The notes: generated by a model from the sequence alone, not told the origin. DNA of 64,000 nt from Akanthomyces muscarius (GCF_028009165.1 NW_026611617.1:134001-198000), one strand, 5' to 3'; numbered from the stretch's first letter, positions 22,148 through 35,011 are shown. A program made the numbers and translations.

Positions 22148-23843
22148 GGACGCCTCCTCGCACAGCGAGCGGGTACAGCTGTCCATGCGTGGCTGCGCAG
22201 TCCCCCCTCCCCCCCCCCTGTTTCCACGCTCTTGGGTTTGCTCAGACGAACGTCCAAGCACTCGGTGGTTCCATCGTTTTCACAGGCTGGGGAATCGCTT
22301 CTCGCGGTATCAAGTGGGATGGCAAGGATCCGCCCTTGCTGTTTACGAGTCGGAGCTGGCATCTGTACCGGGATGGTGCTCTGAGAGTAGGGCAAAACTG
22401 TAAGTAGCTATCGTGCTTCACACGGTAGCATTGACTGAAGGCCTGGGCTGCTAGAGTCATGACCCTGCCCGTCAAGAAGCAGGCAAGCCCCAAAAAAGTG
22501 CCTGAGCGGCCCGGAGCCCTCCGCTCCAGTTTTGACAGCAGCCGAAGGGACGTCTTTGGCTGAGTTGGCAACGCCACAACTGCCACCGACAGCCAGCGGA
22601 GCCGTGGCATTGATGGCTTTCGCAAAATACCCGGCATCTGCTGAAATGGGTTTTCCTTTTTTTTTTTTTTTTTCGACTGATACGTCGGATGCGGCGGCGA
22701 GACTACTGGTAGATGTAGTGAGCAACCAATTACGAGGTGTCGCATGCGCAGTTCCTTTAACCCATCCGTGCTCATTCATTGCTACCGACAGCCCAAGGCT
22801 CTGGGCAAGCCACTTTGTGACGACCAACAAATCCAGGCCGCAGCAAAGCAATACCCAATGTATCTCGCTAAAGAAGATATAGGCAAGGATCATGTGCAAG
22901 GCGCTGGGCGATCCCGAGGCAATGTGCGGCCAACCAGCACTCGGAAACCCCGCCACGAATCCATCTGGCCCTCGCCGGGAGATGATCGCCTCGTTTGGGC
23001 GGCCGGACCTTGCGTGACCCACTGCAGAACATCAGAGCGCATCTTCACTCTGTGAGACAATGTATTTGAGTGCCTGAAAACGTGCTGAAGACAAAAAAGG
23101 GTGCTCCGCACAGACGGCGCTCGCAACGGGCTACTGATGGACTAGCGATGGCGAAACAGTCCGTGTTGCAAAATTACAAAGTGCCGAGGTTTCCTGTCCT
23201 TGTATCTTCTTTTTCCTTGTCAAAGCCATGTTACCCCTCGACTGAACGGCGTTCCGTCGTAGTTGCCGACGTACCAGTAGGCGTTGTGACTTTGAGGGCC
23301 CAACTGTCCGTACACAAGAAGAAAATAATGCTGCGGAAACGGTGGCGTACCAGAAGAAAAAGGAAAGCTGGGCAAAAGACTAACGAAAGTGGCGCCTCTT
23401 GCATGAAAAGTAAAGCCCGCTCTAATGACAGAAAAAGCAACTGGGAAAGCCGAGAGCCCACTGACAGCCAGCCAGACCCAGCTTTGCGCAGGCGCGGTCT
23501 AAGCATTTAGACTTTCCGTCTACAATAACACAAACTACTAGAAGGAAATCATTGGGCCATTGTTCTTTCAGCTGGGCTCTGGTGTGGGCTACGTTCTCTT
23601 TTTTTTTTTTTTGTTGGTAGCGTGTCTCGATAACGGAGTTGCGCCCCAAAAGCCGCCTGGCGCGAGAAACTGACCAACCCCTTTCTGCAAAGGCGCAAGG
23701 ACTGGATAGCCTTGCTTGCGCATTCTGGACCTGGTTGAGAAAAGGCCGGCAGTCTCGAGGCGGCCAGAACAACGAGACTTACGCCACGTACAGGCAGCAA
23801 CACCTCTGGCGCATTTCGGTCTACTCTCTGCGACCGCCGCGGT

Positions 23844-23870
23844 GCACACACACACACACACACACACACA
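23844..23870. repeat. CA dinucleotide microsatellite
   Basis: A perfect run of about 13 CA units lies in non-coding DNA. Confidence 0.9.
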
Positions 23871-24788
23871 GGGGCCAAGTAGCCGGTCCTTGGCGGTCGC
23901 AGTCTGATCCTGGTCCTTTTCATGTGGCGCGGACTTGGCTCGCGATGGCCACGACGCAAGATAGACTTTCGCCCAAGCTGGCGGGACAGGCGCCCGAGCG
24001 GAAACAGTCTGATTTGATGCTGCATAGACAGCCTGACAACCCGAACCGGCCATTTTCCTGTTGCAGCTCTCACCCTGCGTTCCATGCCTTTGAGATGCTC
24101 GTCGTCTGATGGCTGTTCCGGGGCGTGCATAACCTTTTCCCCCAAGTAAACTGTAATACTGGCATCCGTGCTCTAGCCTCGGACTGGATTGCCGAAAGCT
24201 GTTGTTTCCAAGAGCGGCCCCGGGCTAGACGCTTTTCTTTCTTTTTTGCTTTTGCCACCCCCCGCACGTCCAAGTTGACACTGACAAGGGCATCCCTAAT
24301 TACCAATTACAGAGCGTGGTTGCTTCTTCGCACCAATGGGAAGCCATTTGCCACATGGTTCGTCGTCGATAGTCGATAAATGAGGTCGCATCCAATCAAT
24401 CGAGCAGATCCGAACTCCCTTTCCCCCCCCCCTTTGAACTCTTGGCCACTCATCGCGCTGCCGAGACTCTGGTGGGAAAAGCAAAGACAGTTTGGCGGTT
24501 GGCAGGTTAGCGGTGGCAGTGTATCAAGGCAACTGAGTTATCGTAGTAAAGATTTCGCGCAGGTCAAACGCATTATATCTGCTACGGCGATTTATTCTTA
24601 CGTATCCAGCACTTGGCCAACTTTGCTATAGTCGACAAGTCTCTAGCGGCATGTCCGTCTATACGCAGCTTTTTTCTTTATTTGCTAAATTGAGCAAACG
24701 TACAAATGAAAAAGACCAGGGCCGATCAACTACTTTGACGGAGACAAACACGACTTGTTAGCAGAGATACACCTAGATAGTATGCACA

Positions 24789-27148
24789 CTAGCTACTCTT
24801 TGGCTTCATGCCTCGACTCTGCTCCCACTCTCTGGCCAGAGCCATGAGGTTGATGCCGGCGTCGGCGCTCGCGCCGTCCTCGACCTGCTTCGTCCAGAAC
24901 CTCTCGTCGCCCGTGACCAGGACCGACTTGCGGCGCTCCCTCTCGGCGACGCTGAGGTTCAGCCCCGCGCGCTTGTTGGCCTCAATCTCGTCGAGGTGCG
25001 CCAGGCGCCGCGCGTACTGCTCGGCGCGCTCGCGGCGGATCTGCACCGAGCCGTACTTTTCAAACACCCAGCGCGTCACGGCGCGCAGCAGGAGCAGGAT
25101 GTGCTCGCTGACAAAGATGGTGATGGGCAGGGTGGTCCAGTTGGTGTTGATGCCGTCGCCGCCAAAGATGTGCACGATGGCGCCCGTGGAGATGCTGCCG
25201 ATCCAGGTGAGGATGTCGAGGGAGAGGATCCAGGGCCCGACGCCGTCGGCGCGCACCGGGTTCGGGCGCTGGTGCTCGATGCAGATCTTGGCAAAGTCGG
25301 AGCGCAGCTCGATCCAGTTGTTGACGAGGAAGCCGAGCGGGATCAGCGGCCAGACGGGCGAGAACAGGGCCAGGTATCCGAACTGGAGGACCAGCTCGGC
25401 CATGTCGTCGTGCACGTTGTAAGCCTCGAGAGACGACTGGTTGCGGCAGCGGGCCAGAAACTCGGCCTCTTCCTTGTCGTCTTCCACGATGGTGAGCAGC
25501 ATCGCGTGCTTGGGGTACGCCCTCCGGTACACGCGATACCACTCGGTGGCCTTGTGCTTCAGGTACGGCAGGACGTTCTCCTCGAAGAAGCTGGAGAGCT
25601 GGCCGGTCAGAGTCAGCGCAATCACCTCGTTGCGGAGCTTGTCCGCGTCCGCCTGGAAGGAATGCGTCGCAAACGTGTGCCCGAGGCCCGGCATGACGGC
25701 GAGGACGGCGCGCTTGAGATGCGGGATAATCTCCTGCCCGAACGGAATGTACACAAACGCGGTCAGGAGGATGGGGAGGTAGTTGGTGATGATGCTGAGG
25801 ATGAAGAGCTTCTGGGTGTAGGAGACTTCGTGCGCGTCGGCTGTGCGGTGGTTCTCAAAGCTCGTGAGCGCCTCGGCCACGCCCTCCAGCGACGAGTTGA
25901 TGTAGGGAATCGCGACGGCGAGGATTATGGTCGGCAAGTACTCCTAAACCAGCATTAGCTGCTGACGCCACGTCTCCGCGCGCGGCGTTCTTACCAGGTA
26001 GAATTGATGAGGGCCCGTGTAGGTCTCGGAAATGAGGACTTCGACTGCAAAGACGGCGCAGATGATGGCTCCCAGCGCAACGGTCGCGACTCCAATGAAG
26101 GGAACCTGCAGCAGCTGCCTCGTGATCTGTTTCCACTTTGGAAAGTAGTGAATCTCCTGCCCGTTGGCGTCGACGATGATCTTGTCGTACTTGAACTCGG
26201 GCCTGTTGACCTTTGTCTTGTGGATGCCGCGGACGTTCCAGCGGATGCTCAGGTCCACCTCCTGCAGCTTCCAGTACTCGAGGAAGACGGTGCACCAGAC
26301 GCTCGTGAGCACGGCATACGCGAGCGAGTACTTGGGCAGCCACAGCCAGGCGGCGACGCCCGTCACGGCGGGGAACGTGAGAAAGGCGAGGTAGTTTTGG
26401 ATAAAGGCAAAGTAAAAGGCCACCTTGGAGCCAAAGAGGTCGCGCACGCGGTCAAAGTCGGCCGTCGTCAGCCACAGGCGGCCGCTCATGTGCCGGAGCA
26501 GCGCCTTGTTGACGGCCTCGTTGTGGATCGGGAAGCACGAGGTGACGTTCTTCCAGCGGCCCAGGCCCGGGTAGACGCCCGCGCCGCCCTTTTCCTTGGG
26601 CCACTGCACGAGGTGGTACATGGTCAGCAGCTCCTCGGCCTCGAACCAGCCGCTGACGACCGAGTCCTTGTCGCCGCCCGGGTGGACGTGCGTGACCGAG
26701 TAGAGCCAGTCCTTGACTCTGCAAACAGGTTGGTGTTGGGAGCAGGACAATTAAGAATTTTGCCTTGTTGCTGTGTCGGGGTTTGCTCACCTCTCTTTGT
26801 ACACAGAGTTGCCGAGAAGCTGTCGCGGGGCCTTGACAAAGACCAGAATCGAGCGGTCGTACCCGGGTCGCACTTCGGTGTGGAGGCCAGCCTCCTCGAG
26901 GTCAAGAAGCAAGTCTCTAAATTCCTTTGTCGCGACATCGTAGTCTGAAATCACGAACGGATCAGTTGGCAAGCTTCCTTTGCGTATGCGTCGCAGGACT
27001 GTGAAATTGGAGGCCAGTATCTCGTACCAATGTCTGAAAAATCGTAGACGATGACGTATTTGTCGTTGTAGCGCATCGTCGACTGGGGCTTGAGTGGCGC
27101 GATGGCCGCCGCCGGATCGTCGACGTTGAGTAGCGGGACGGACGCCAT
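24789..27148 (-). CDS. IST2: Anoctamin / TMEM16-like protein (Ist2-like)
   Basis: Four exons on the minus strand (27148-27028, 26944-26791, 26718-25995, 25943-24789) encode 717 residues. After a cytosolic N-domain (VKDWLYSVTHVHPGG, HLVQWPKEKGGAGVYPG) come about eight to ten membrane helices with the TMEM16 signature: KVAFYFAFIQNYLAFLTFP, then FLEYWKLQEVDLSIRWNVRG, and the later NYLPILLTAFVYIPFG and FGYLALFSPVWPLIPLGFLV with NNWIELRSDFAKI. Anoctamins are lipid scramblases or ion channels. The yeast member Ist2 tethers the endoplasmic reticulum to the plasma membrane through a basic C-terminal tail. Here the tail is short (ends SRGMKPKSS), so the tethering role is less certain than the fold. 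All phases close and all introns are GT-AG. Confidence 0.9.
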
Positions 27149-28510
27149 TTGCTGCGCCCGGGCTGTTACAGTGTTGGACAAGCGGCAGCAACTGTGGTTG
27201 ATCGAGGTTGTCGAGCTGACTCCGTGCTTTGCCGTTTTCCAGTCATTGGAAGGTTTCCTCCCCGCGGCGCAACGTGTCGACGGGTGGGTTTGCACAATCA
27301 AACTGCGGATAAGGGGGCCCAGAAATAGACTTTTGATGTGGTTTGCCGTCGATCCCGTTGTTCCGAAGACCGCACCAGCAGGTGGGACGTCCGACCGGCC
27401 CCTGTAGACGCGTTATTTCGATGCGAGACGTGCTATTGATATGAAAGTGAAGTGCCCGGGTCTGCGCCGGGCCTGTGTGTTCTGGGCTAGCATTGGCTTG
27501 TCTCGGGACGGGCTCCGTCAGGAAGCTGGTGCTCGAGCCAATCGGTTCATCAACGAGCACACAAAGGCATATGGTTTTGAAGGCTTCCGACCAGAAAGAA
27601 AAAAGCGCTCCCTAATGGAATCTCATCTTCTGCCTCTTTTCTCTTTCCCCCCAATCTTTGGAGCCAGAAGGTACCGACACTGCCTCAGCAATTGCTTGGT
27701 ACGGGGCGCCGAGCTCGTAAAACGAGACAGCAATCAAGTTGATTCGCTGCCTGCAAACCGGGCGTAACGCTGTGCGTCAAGGGCTGGAGCCGGTCCACCA
27801 CTGACAAGGGAAGAGCCACGCGTTTTCATTGCCCAGTGGTTCTCGGTCCGTTTTCAGGGAGACGAAATGAAGCATCAAAAGCCGTCCTTGTCGGAGCCAG
27901 AAGCATTTGCGAGACAGGCATGAGATGAAAGCCTGACGAAGGTTCACAGGGACCTCAACTAGAAAAGCAACATGTTCGATAGCGGCGATCTCTCCTGGAA
28001 ACTGCGTTTCCGCTCTACTTTTGTGGGTGAATTCCACCACTTTAGCGTATAGTCTGTTATTACCAGCGTGCTGCTCTGTGGCTTGCCTTGTTACCGCTGC
28101 CGCTGCCCATGAACGCTCCGAATTGGCATTGATTCATCGCTGCCATGATCATCCCTGACTGTTAGCTCATAAGAACCCGGCGCAAAGTCCCCCGCCTAGC
28201 TCGACCCTGGTGACGGCCAAGTCCGCCTCGGATCTGGCCACCGCGGGCTACTCACCCGGAACCCCAATACACTAATATAACGGCGGATAACCGTACATAA
28301 ATATGAAGAGCCCCTCTCCGACAATGCAGCTTGGCATCTGCGATTCACGTGCATTTCTCTTCATCCAAAGAAAGTCTTATTTTTTCTATCCTATCTTCAT
28401 GCTTGCGCAGAATATAATCACAAAAATCGTTGCTACAGACACAATTCGTCCCCAAATCCCCTTTCGGCACACTGCTCTATCGGTCTAGCTTTTGACAGCT
28501 CCGTTTCGCT
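27149..28510. other. Spacer between anoctamin and citrate synthase
   Basis: It holds the anoctamin promoter and citrate synthase 3' sequence. No gene is supported. Confidence 0.4.
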
Positions 28511-30167
28511 CTAGTTGCCCTCAACCTGCTTGAGGAGGCCGGCGAGGTTGATGCTCTTGGGGCGCTCGATGGGCAGACCCAGGGCACGGTCCCAGACGAG
28601 CTGGGCGAGGGGGCCCAGGCCGCGCGAGACACCAAAGGTGGCGGTGTAGTAGAGCGTCTCGTGGAAGCCGTAGTGGTGGAAGAGGACGCCGGAGCTGCTG
28701 TCGACGTTGGGGTAGGGGTTCTTGGTCTTGCCGTGCTTCTTGAGCACCTCGGGCGCGATGCGGCTGTTCTTCTCGACGAGCTGGAAGACGGGGTCCTGGG
28801 CAATCTCGGGGCGGGCGGCGGCATAGTCCATCAGAGCCTCGAAGCGGGGGTCGGGCTTGCGGAGGACGGCGTGGCCGTAGCCGGGCACGACGCGGCCAGA
28901 GTTGAGGGTGGACCAGAGGTAGTCCTCGACGTCCTTCTCGGTGTGGGAGGCGGGGATGTTGTCCTTCATCTGGAGGATCCAGCGCAGGACCTCCTGGGCA
29001 GCAAGACTATGGTGCAATGGTCAGTACGTGTTTTTCTTTTGTCTTGATTGCGTTTTGCGGGAGGGGCAAAACATACCCGTGCAGAGGACCGGCAAGACCC
29101 TGCAGACCGGCACTGTACGAGAGGAAAGGGTCGCTGAGAGCACTGCCGACAAGATGGGTGGCGTGTGCCGAGACGTTGCCGCCCTCGTGGTCGCCGTGGA
29201 GGGCGAGGTACAGACGGAGGAGGTCCTGGAAGTTCTCGTTCTCCTTGCCGCCCTTGCCGAGCATGGCGGCATAGTTGTAGGACCAGTCCTGGTCGAGGTC
29301 GACCTCGGCGGGGAGCGCGCCGCCGCCCTTGTAGGCGTTTTGGTAAATCTTTGCGGCAATGGTGGGGAGCTTGGCGAGGAGGGAGATGCTGTCGTCAAAG
29401 GTGGGCTCCCAGTAGTCGGCCTTGTTGAGGCCCTTCTCGTAGGCCTTGGCAAACTTGGACTCGTAGTTGAGGGCGGAGACGGCCATGGCGAACTGGGTCA
29501 TGGGGTGGAGGTCGACGGGGAAGTCGTCGAGCATCTTGGAGACGAAGGCGGGGATGGCGGCCTTTTCGGCGAGCTCGCGGGAGAAGGCGCGGATCTGGCC
29601 CTCGGAGGGGACCTTGCCGGTGAGGAGGAGCCAGAACATGGCCTCGGGGAGCATCTCGGTGCCCGTCTTGCCCTTGGGCAGGTCGCGCTGGCAGTCCTTG
29701 ATGGTGCGGCCGTGGAAGCGGATGCCCTCGTTGGCGTCGAGGACGGAGCCCTCCCAGAGCATGGCCTTGAGGCCGCGCATGCCGCCGAGGGTGTTTTCGA
29801 CCTTGACCTCGCCAATGACCTTGTCGCCATGGGCGCGGACCTTTTTGAGGAGCTCACGCTTCTCGGGAATGATTTCCTTGAGCGTGGCCTTGAGATCGGG
29901 CTCGGCGGTGGCATAGGAGCGGGCGCCGCCGAGAGCAGCGCGGGCAAAGGGCTAGATTGGGGGCGAGAAAGTGTCAGCAGGCAAAAGGTCTGAATGCCGG
30001 CGACACGGCTGTGGACGACGGCGGGCGGGCGGGTGGTGGCTACGGGTGGTATTGTTTGTGTGTCGCGGTTTGGCGGCCGCTGGTGGTGGCCCATGGTCGT
30101 GTCCGGGTTGCGCACGTACCTTGAGGGAGCCAATGGCCCGGGTAGAGGTTCTCAGGTTCATAGCCAT
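28511..30167 (-). CDS. cit1: Citrate synthase, mitochondrial
   Basis: Three exons on the minus strand (30167-30120, 29951-29077, 29006-28511) encode 472 residues. The N-terminus (MAMNLRTSTRAIGSLK, then PFARAALGGARSYAT) is Arg/Ser/Ala-rich without acids and is a mitochondrial targeting sequence. The catalytic triad of the family is present: His307 in GLAGPLHG (completed across the second splice), His353 in VVPGYGHAVLRKPDPRF, and Asp410 in NPYPNVDSSSG. The enzyme joins oxaloacetate and acetyl-CoA to give citrate, the first step of the TCA cycle. The C-terminus is not AKL or SKL, so this is the mitochondrial form and not a peroxisomal or glyoxysomal one. Codon bias is strong, as expected for a highly expressed gene. 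Confidence 0.96.
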
Positions 30168-30340
30168 GATTTGCTTGTCTTTCTATGGATGAGTGTTGTG
30201 AGGAGACGAGCGTGGTGCAGCTATCTATCTCGATCTCTGGAGGAAATCAAGCAACGAAACGTGGGGTTAGCTGGTGGTCGGTGCGAGGCAAGACAGGCGA
30301 CAGGCAGACAGCCGGCCGGAAGGTTGCCGGCACCCAACTA

Positions 30341-30380
30341 CCTAGGTAGGTAGGTAGGCACCGTAGGCGCCTAGGTAGGG
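30341..30380. repeat. TAGGTAGG/CCTAGG repeat cluster
   Basis: CCTAGGTAGGTAGGTAGG followed by GCGCCTAGGTAGG lies upstream of citrate synthase. Confidence 0.85.
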
Positions 30381-32114
30381 ACTGGCATGCTGGTCAGTGG
30401 CAGGGCGCCGTGGCAACTCACAGAGAAAGAGAGGTGCGTTTGTGCGACGGAGGGGGAACGGCACACACAGAATACAATGAGAAAAACGATGGAGAGGGGA
30501 AAAGGAACAAAGACGTGCTCGGCCACACTATGCGAGACTTTTTTTTCTTCCCACCCTCGTCGTCGGCGTGGCATGCGAATTGCCCAGTGACCGCCATGGT
30601 AATAAGCTCGCCCCGGCCGAACCCATTGACGCAACCTGGCTGGCACTGGCTGGGGTCGGCTCGGCGACACGGATTTTTTTTTGCTGGGGCTTTTAGCCAG
30701 AAACAGCCGAGGGAAGCCGGCTGAGCGGCGCCCGCCATTGCCATTGATTGGCCAATGGCACCGAACCGTTGTGACTGGCTTACCCAGAGCCGGATTCGAT
30801 TGCTGCTTGTTGCTTTATTTATTTTGCTTTTATTTTTGGCTACCTGATCAGCTTCTTTATTCGGTTGGGCCCAATGCCAACTTGGCCTGGATCCTGTTAG
30901 TAATTCTTGCCTTGTGCACAAGTTCTGGAGGCGGGCGGACCATCAATGCTTCCTATGGATACCGGTAGGCAGGACATCTTGACTAGGCAGTTAGTAACCC
31001 GGCTGCCAAAGCCGTCGCCGGGTGAGGCTGGCCTTCACATGTGTGCATTGCCAATCCACCTGCACTTCTTGCGTAGTCAGCCGTACCCAGGAAAACCGGT
31101 CGCACGGCGCATAATTTCAACCGACCAACGCCCAGCAGTCACCGCTTGGTTATAGCCGGCCGAGTCGAACGCACCTTGTACTCGGTCATCTGCCAGCCCA
31201 ACTCCGGTCTTTGCCGATACCTCGTAAACTCGCGCCGCCCAGGCCTGAGTGATGAGAGAGGAGCGACCGAATTTGCCAAAGCTTCATGTCCGCCGTGCGT
31301 ACATCCATGAGGACTATGCAGCAATCACATCGACAATGGCCACACCCCCCTTGCCAGGCTGCAGGTAATGCTGGCCCGACATGATGGATATTTGGGACTG
31401 GCCCAGCCGACCACCCACGTAAACGATGCTCCTGGTGCCGTGTAAACCTGGCGTGGCGTATCTCTTTGAGACTACATAGACTATGCGCAAGACCGTCACG
31501 ATGCAAGAGCTTGCGCAGTAGACATCTCTTTTTTTCTTCTCCCTATTTTTTTTTTTTGCTCCCTTGCAGGTTGACGTGCTGGGTTCTGATTTGAATCTGG
31601 CTGACAGGTCTTGGTCCATGCCAGCTGCCTACCCTGTAGTGGCGATGGTAAATGCACGCGGGGTGATCTGGCCGCCGGAAATGGCACGGGTTTAAAACCG
31701 GCTTGGAACGGAAGCAAGGGATGCATGGAAAGAACTTTAAGGTCGGAGCAATGGTGCAATTCTTGGTGCAATGGGGGTGGTGCCGCTGTCTGTCTTTTTT
31801 GCAATGAGCACGGCAGTATAAGAACTGCGATCGTGCATCTGGAGTTTGAGAAGCGACATTGACAGAAATCGCACATCTCACACGATTGTTGAGCATCGGA
31901 ATGAAGAGCAGTATGGTTCCTTGCCTCCGCATCTGTCTTTATCCATCAAGACCAACAGATTGGGTCAATGGGGGTACCAGATTGAAATCTGGGCAGCGTC
32001 GCAGGCGGCTCACCTGGCGTGCGCGGTAAAAGGCAGCGGTGCGCGCCGGCGGTGTTGACGGTTACATAAGCCCTGATGCGGTACCTGGAGAGCGCGGCTC
32101 CTACTGTACATGTG

Positions 32115-32170
32115 TACCAGTACCTACCTGGGCACCCAGGTCCTACCTAGGTACGTACTGGTAGGCAGGG
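32115..32170. repeat. TACCTACC/CCTAGGTAC repeat cluster
   Basis: Alternating TACCTACCTGGG, ACCCAGGTCCTACCTAGG and TACGTACTGGTAGG make partly palindromic units. Confidence 0.8.
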
Positions 32171-32583
32171 CAAGGTAGCAGCTGTCTTAACACCCTGGCA
32201 ACTCCATTGAAACGGGCATCAAATGCACAATTCCGTTTGTAAATGTCACTCTGCGCGGCCAGGTTCCACGCGGCTGCTCTGCATGTCACCCAAAGAAAGC
32301 CTGCAGCAGCAGTGCAGGACAGCGTGGAGCGCGCTGGGTCGGGTGTCGCTGGCCTGCAAGGAAGCTCTGCCAGTGATGACGGCGGGCTTGCAGCGGCGCA
32401 GCGCGGTCCCCTGCGTCGAGCAACCACCACTCGGTGAACTTGGGAGCGAGAAATCGAAGCACTTGCAAGTGGCCTGCGGATCATGATTTACTTATCTCCA
32501 GCCAACTCACCTAGGCCAGGCAACTTACTCACCTAACGAGGTTGTGATTGCGTGTAATCGGGCGCTCGAGATACTGTCTCGAA

Positions 32584-32622
32584 ACCTGCTACCTGCTACC
32601 TGCTACCTGCCTGCTACCTGCC
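32584..32622. repeat. Tandem CTACCTG repeat
   Basis: About five copies of a 7-11-base unit CTACCTG(CCTG) lie head to tail. Confidence 0.85.
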
Positions 32623-32766
32623 TATATCTAATGCTTGCCTTGGCCTGGGAGTGATGCTGGGGAAAAGTGGACCGGGCTTCTCCAACCCAACAGCGGGGCT
32701 CCACACGGCGGACCGCCGCCGCCATTCAGTCTGAACTGCTGCGGAAAAGCATGCACTAACTAACGT

Positions 32767-32825
32767 TGGGTAGGTAAGGTACCTGCCTGGCTAGGTAGGC
32801 ACGGTGCCCAGGTAGGTAGGTAAGG
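32767..32825. repeat. TAGGTAGG repeat cluster
   Basis: GGGTAGGTAAGGTACCTGCC is followed by CTAGGTAGGCACGGTGCC and CAGGTAGGTAGGTAAGG. Confidence 0.8.
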
Positions 32826-33010
32826 CTCACGCGCTCCAGATCTGCTGGCAGATAACTTGGCTGCCTGCAATCCCATCTTGTTACTAAATTGCATCCTGGG
32901 AAAGCTGCAAATTACATAGTGGCGCCGCTAGGTCGGCAAGTACTGAGTAGACACAATCTGGCACGAACCCGACACTGCCTTGCAGCGCGCGCCGCGCCTC
33001 CGTTACCGCA

Positions 33011-33059
33011 CTACCTAGATACCAATCTGTCTAGGTACCTGGGTAGGTGTCTAGGTGGG
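33011..33059. repeat. CTACCTAG/CTAGGTACC repeat cluster
   Basis: CTACCTAGATACC is followed by CTAGGTACCTGGGTAGG and TCTAGGTGGG, about 330-375 bases before the GS-like ATG. Confidence 0.8.
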
Positions 33060-33386
33060 CACTGCAGCATTGTGGCACTCGAGCGACTGATAGATAGACT
33101 GAAACCTTGCAGCTGCCCGCAGTCTCCCCGCCTTCTCCAAAAGAAAGCCCAGCTTACCTTGCCTACTTACATATTTACTACATCACTGTGTCTGACCTCG
33201 CCAGCTCTGCCATCCCTCGACTCTTTCTTCCTCACCTCCCTACTCCTCTCACCCTCATCCCAGCAAACCTCAGCTTTTGTTCCTCGACAGTATTCTTCAG
33301 CTTCAGTGCCTTGAGCATCTCTCCCATCGCCCCCCTCGCCCACGCGACCGCTCTGCGCCACCGACTCGACCTTGCCATCCACAGCC

Positions 33387-35011
33387 ATGACGACACCAAA
33401 CCCCAAAGCGCTCACGGCGCAGGACCTGCCCAAGCTGCTCGAGGACGACAACCGCGTCAAGCTCGCCGGCCTCGACGTCGACGGCATCCTCCGCGGCAAG
33501 GTCGTCTCCAAGAAAAAGTTCCTCTCCGTCGCCGAGTCCGGCTTCGGCTTCTGCTCCGTCATCTTTGGCTGGGACATGCACGACAAGACGTACATGCGCG
33601 AGCTGGGCATCTCAAACGCCGAGAACGGCTACCGCGACATGCTCGCCATTCCCGACCTCAGCACCTTTCGCAGGATCCCCTGGGAGAGCAACATCCCCTT
33701 CTTCCTCGTCAGCTTCTTCGACCCCGAAACCAAGAAGCCCGTGTGCGCCTGCCCGCGCGGCCTTCTGCAGACCCAGCTCGATCGCATACACAGCAAAGGT
33801 TACGGTGCAATGGCCGGTGGTACGTCCTCTCTCTCCTGAAGCGCTCTACCCATATCTTGAGTGGCCCACGAGTCAAAAGTAATGCTAATGGCTTGTCGCA
33901 GCCGAGTACGAGTTCTACACCTTCAAGACGCCCGACGAGTCCAAGTCCCCCGCCACCTTTCTGCAACAAAACCCCCACGACAAGCTGCCCTCCCTCACCG
34001 AGGGCATGTTTGGCTACTCCCTGAACCGTCCCGTCCACAACAAGGACTACTACTACGAGGTCTTTGACAGCTGCGCCGACTTTGCCTGCGGCATCGAGGG
34101 CTGGCACACCGAGTCCGGCCCGGGCGTCTTCGAGGCCGCGCTCGAGTTTGACGAGGCCGCCGAGATGGCCGACCGCGCCAGCCTCTTCAAGTATGTCGTC
34201 AAGAGCGTCGGCACGCAGCACGGCATCATCCCCTGCTTCATGGCCAAGCCCAAGCAGGGCCTGCCCGGCAACAGCGGCCACGTGCACATGTCGCTCGTCG
34301 ACAAGGAGAGCGGCAAGAACCTCCTCGCGCGCGACACGCCCGACGAAAACGCCCAGTGGAAGGACATTGCGCACCTCTCCGACCTCGGCCGGCACTTCCT
34401 CGCCGGCATCCTCGTCGGCCTCCCCGACATCATGCCGCTCTTCGCCCCCACCATCAACTCGTACAAGCGCCTGGTCGAGAACTTCTGGGCGCCCGTGACG
34501 GTCTCGTGGGGCTTCGAGCACCGCGCCGCCTCCATCCGCATCCTCTCGCCGCCGACGTCCAAGCCCGCCGCCACGCGCTTCGAGGTTCGCGTCCCCGGCG
34601 CCGACACCAACCCGCACTTTGTCATGGCCGCCATCCTCGGCTGCGGCTGGCGCGGCGTCGAGAAGAAGCTCGAGATTCCCTGCCCGCCGCTCGCCATGGG
34701 CCAGGACGTCGGCGGCGACGCCGACATGGGCGAGCGCCTCGCCAAGAGCCTCAAGGAGGCCACCGAGCGCTTCATGCGCAAGGACAGCATCGCGCGCGAG
34801 GTCTTTGGCGACGACTTTGTCGACCACTTTGGCGGGACCCGCGAGAATGAAGTTCGCTTGTTTGACGAAGCTGTAACGGACTGGTATGTTTTTTCCTACC
34901 CCAGTTCACCGTCCCATCATGTGCAAATTGTGTGGCAAGGAACTAAAACTCGAACTCTGATTGCTAACCGCGTGTAACAGGGAGATGAAGCGTTATATCG
35001 AAACAGTCTAA
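33387..35011 (+). CDS. Glutamine synthetase-like ligase (class I type)
   Basis: Three exons (33387-33819, 33902-34883, 34981-35011) encode 481 residues. The N-terminal beta-grasp part (VKLAGLDVDGILRGKVV, SVIFGWDMHDKTY) and the C-terminal catalytic part are both present, with AALEFDEAAEMADRASLFKY, CFMAKPKQGLPGNSGHVHMS (metal/ATP loop), SWGFEHRAASIRI and RFEVRVPGADTNPHFVMAA. This is the bacterial-type (GS-I) fold, not the eukaryotic GS-II of about 360 residues that makes glutamine, so the substrate may be an amine or polyamine (gamma-glutamyl amide synthesis) instead of ammonia. That substrate call is inference. The last exon codes for only the last residues (EMKRYIETV). Phases close and all introns are GT-AG. 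Confidence 0.88.

Larger units (their letters stand above)
22028..24788. other. 2.7-kb spacer with homopolymer and CA runs
   Basis: It contains the promoter of the MHYT gene and the 3' space of the anoctamin gene. T-runs lie at about 22656-22673 and 23599-23612, and there is a CA microsatellite. The open frames do not look like genes. Confidence 0.45.
30168..33386. other. 3.2-kb divergent promoter region with TAGGTAGG repeats
   Basis: This is the shared upstream space of citrate synthase (-) and the GS-like gene (+). No gene is seen. It carries at least five clusters of TAGGTA/TACCTA motifs (listed separately) and a CT-rich leader at about 33120-33300 before the GS-like start. A possible leader intron may end at the CAG near 33291. 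Confidence 0.55.

Noticed and set aside
22053..24379. Several 60-200-codon frames in the spacer before the anoctamin gene
   Set aside because: Low-complexity or Arg/Ser-rich on both strands, crossing homopolymers and a CA repeat; no motif.
24996..25958. 320-codon plus-strand frame over the anoctamin gene
   Set aside because: Antisense shadow with Val/Gly/Asp repeats; the minus strand has clear TMEM16 motifs.
28941..29993. 350-codon plus-strand frame over citrate synthase
   Set aside because: Antisense shadow of a strongly codon-biased gene.
33709..34827. 372-codon minus-strand frame over the GS-like gene
   Set aside because: Antisense shadow; Val/Leu/Gly/Asp-rich without motifs.
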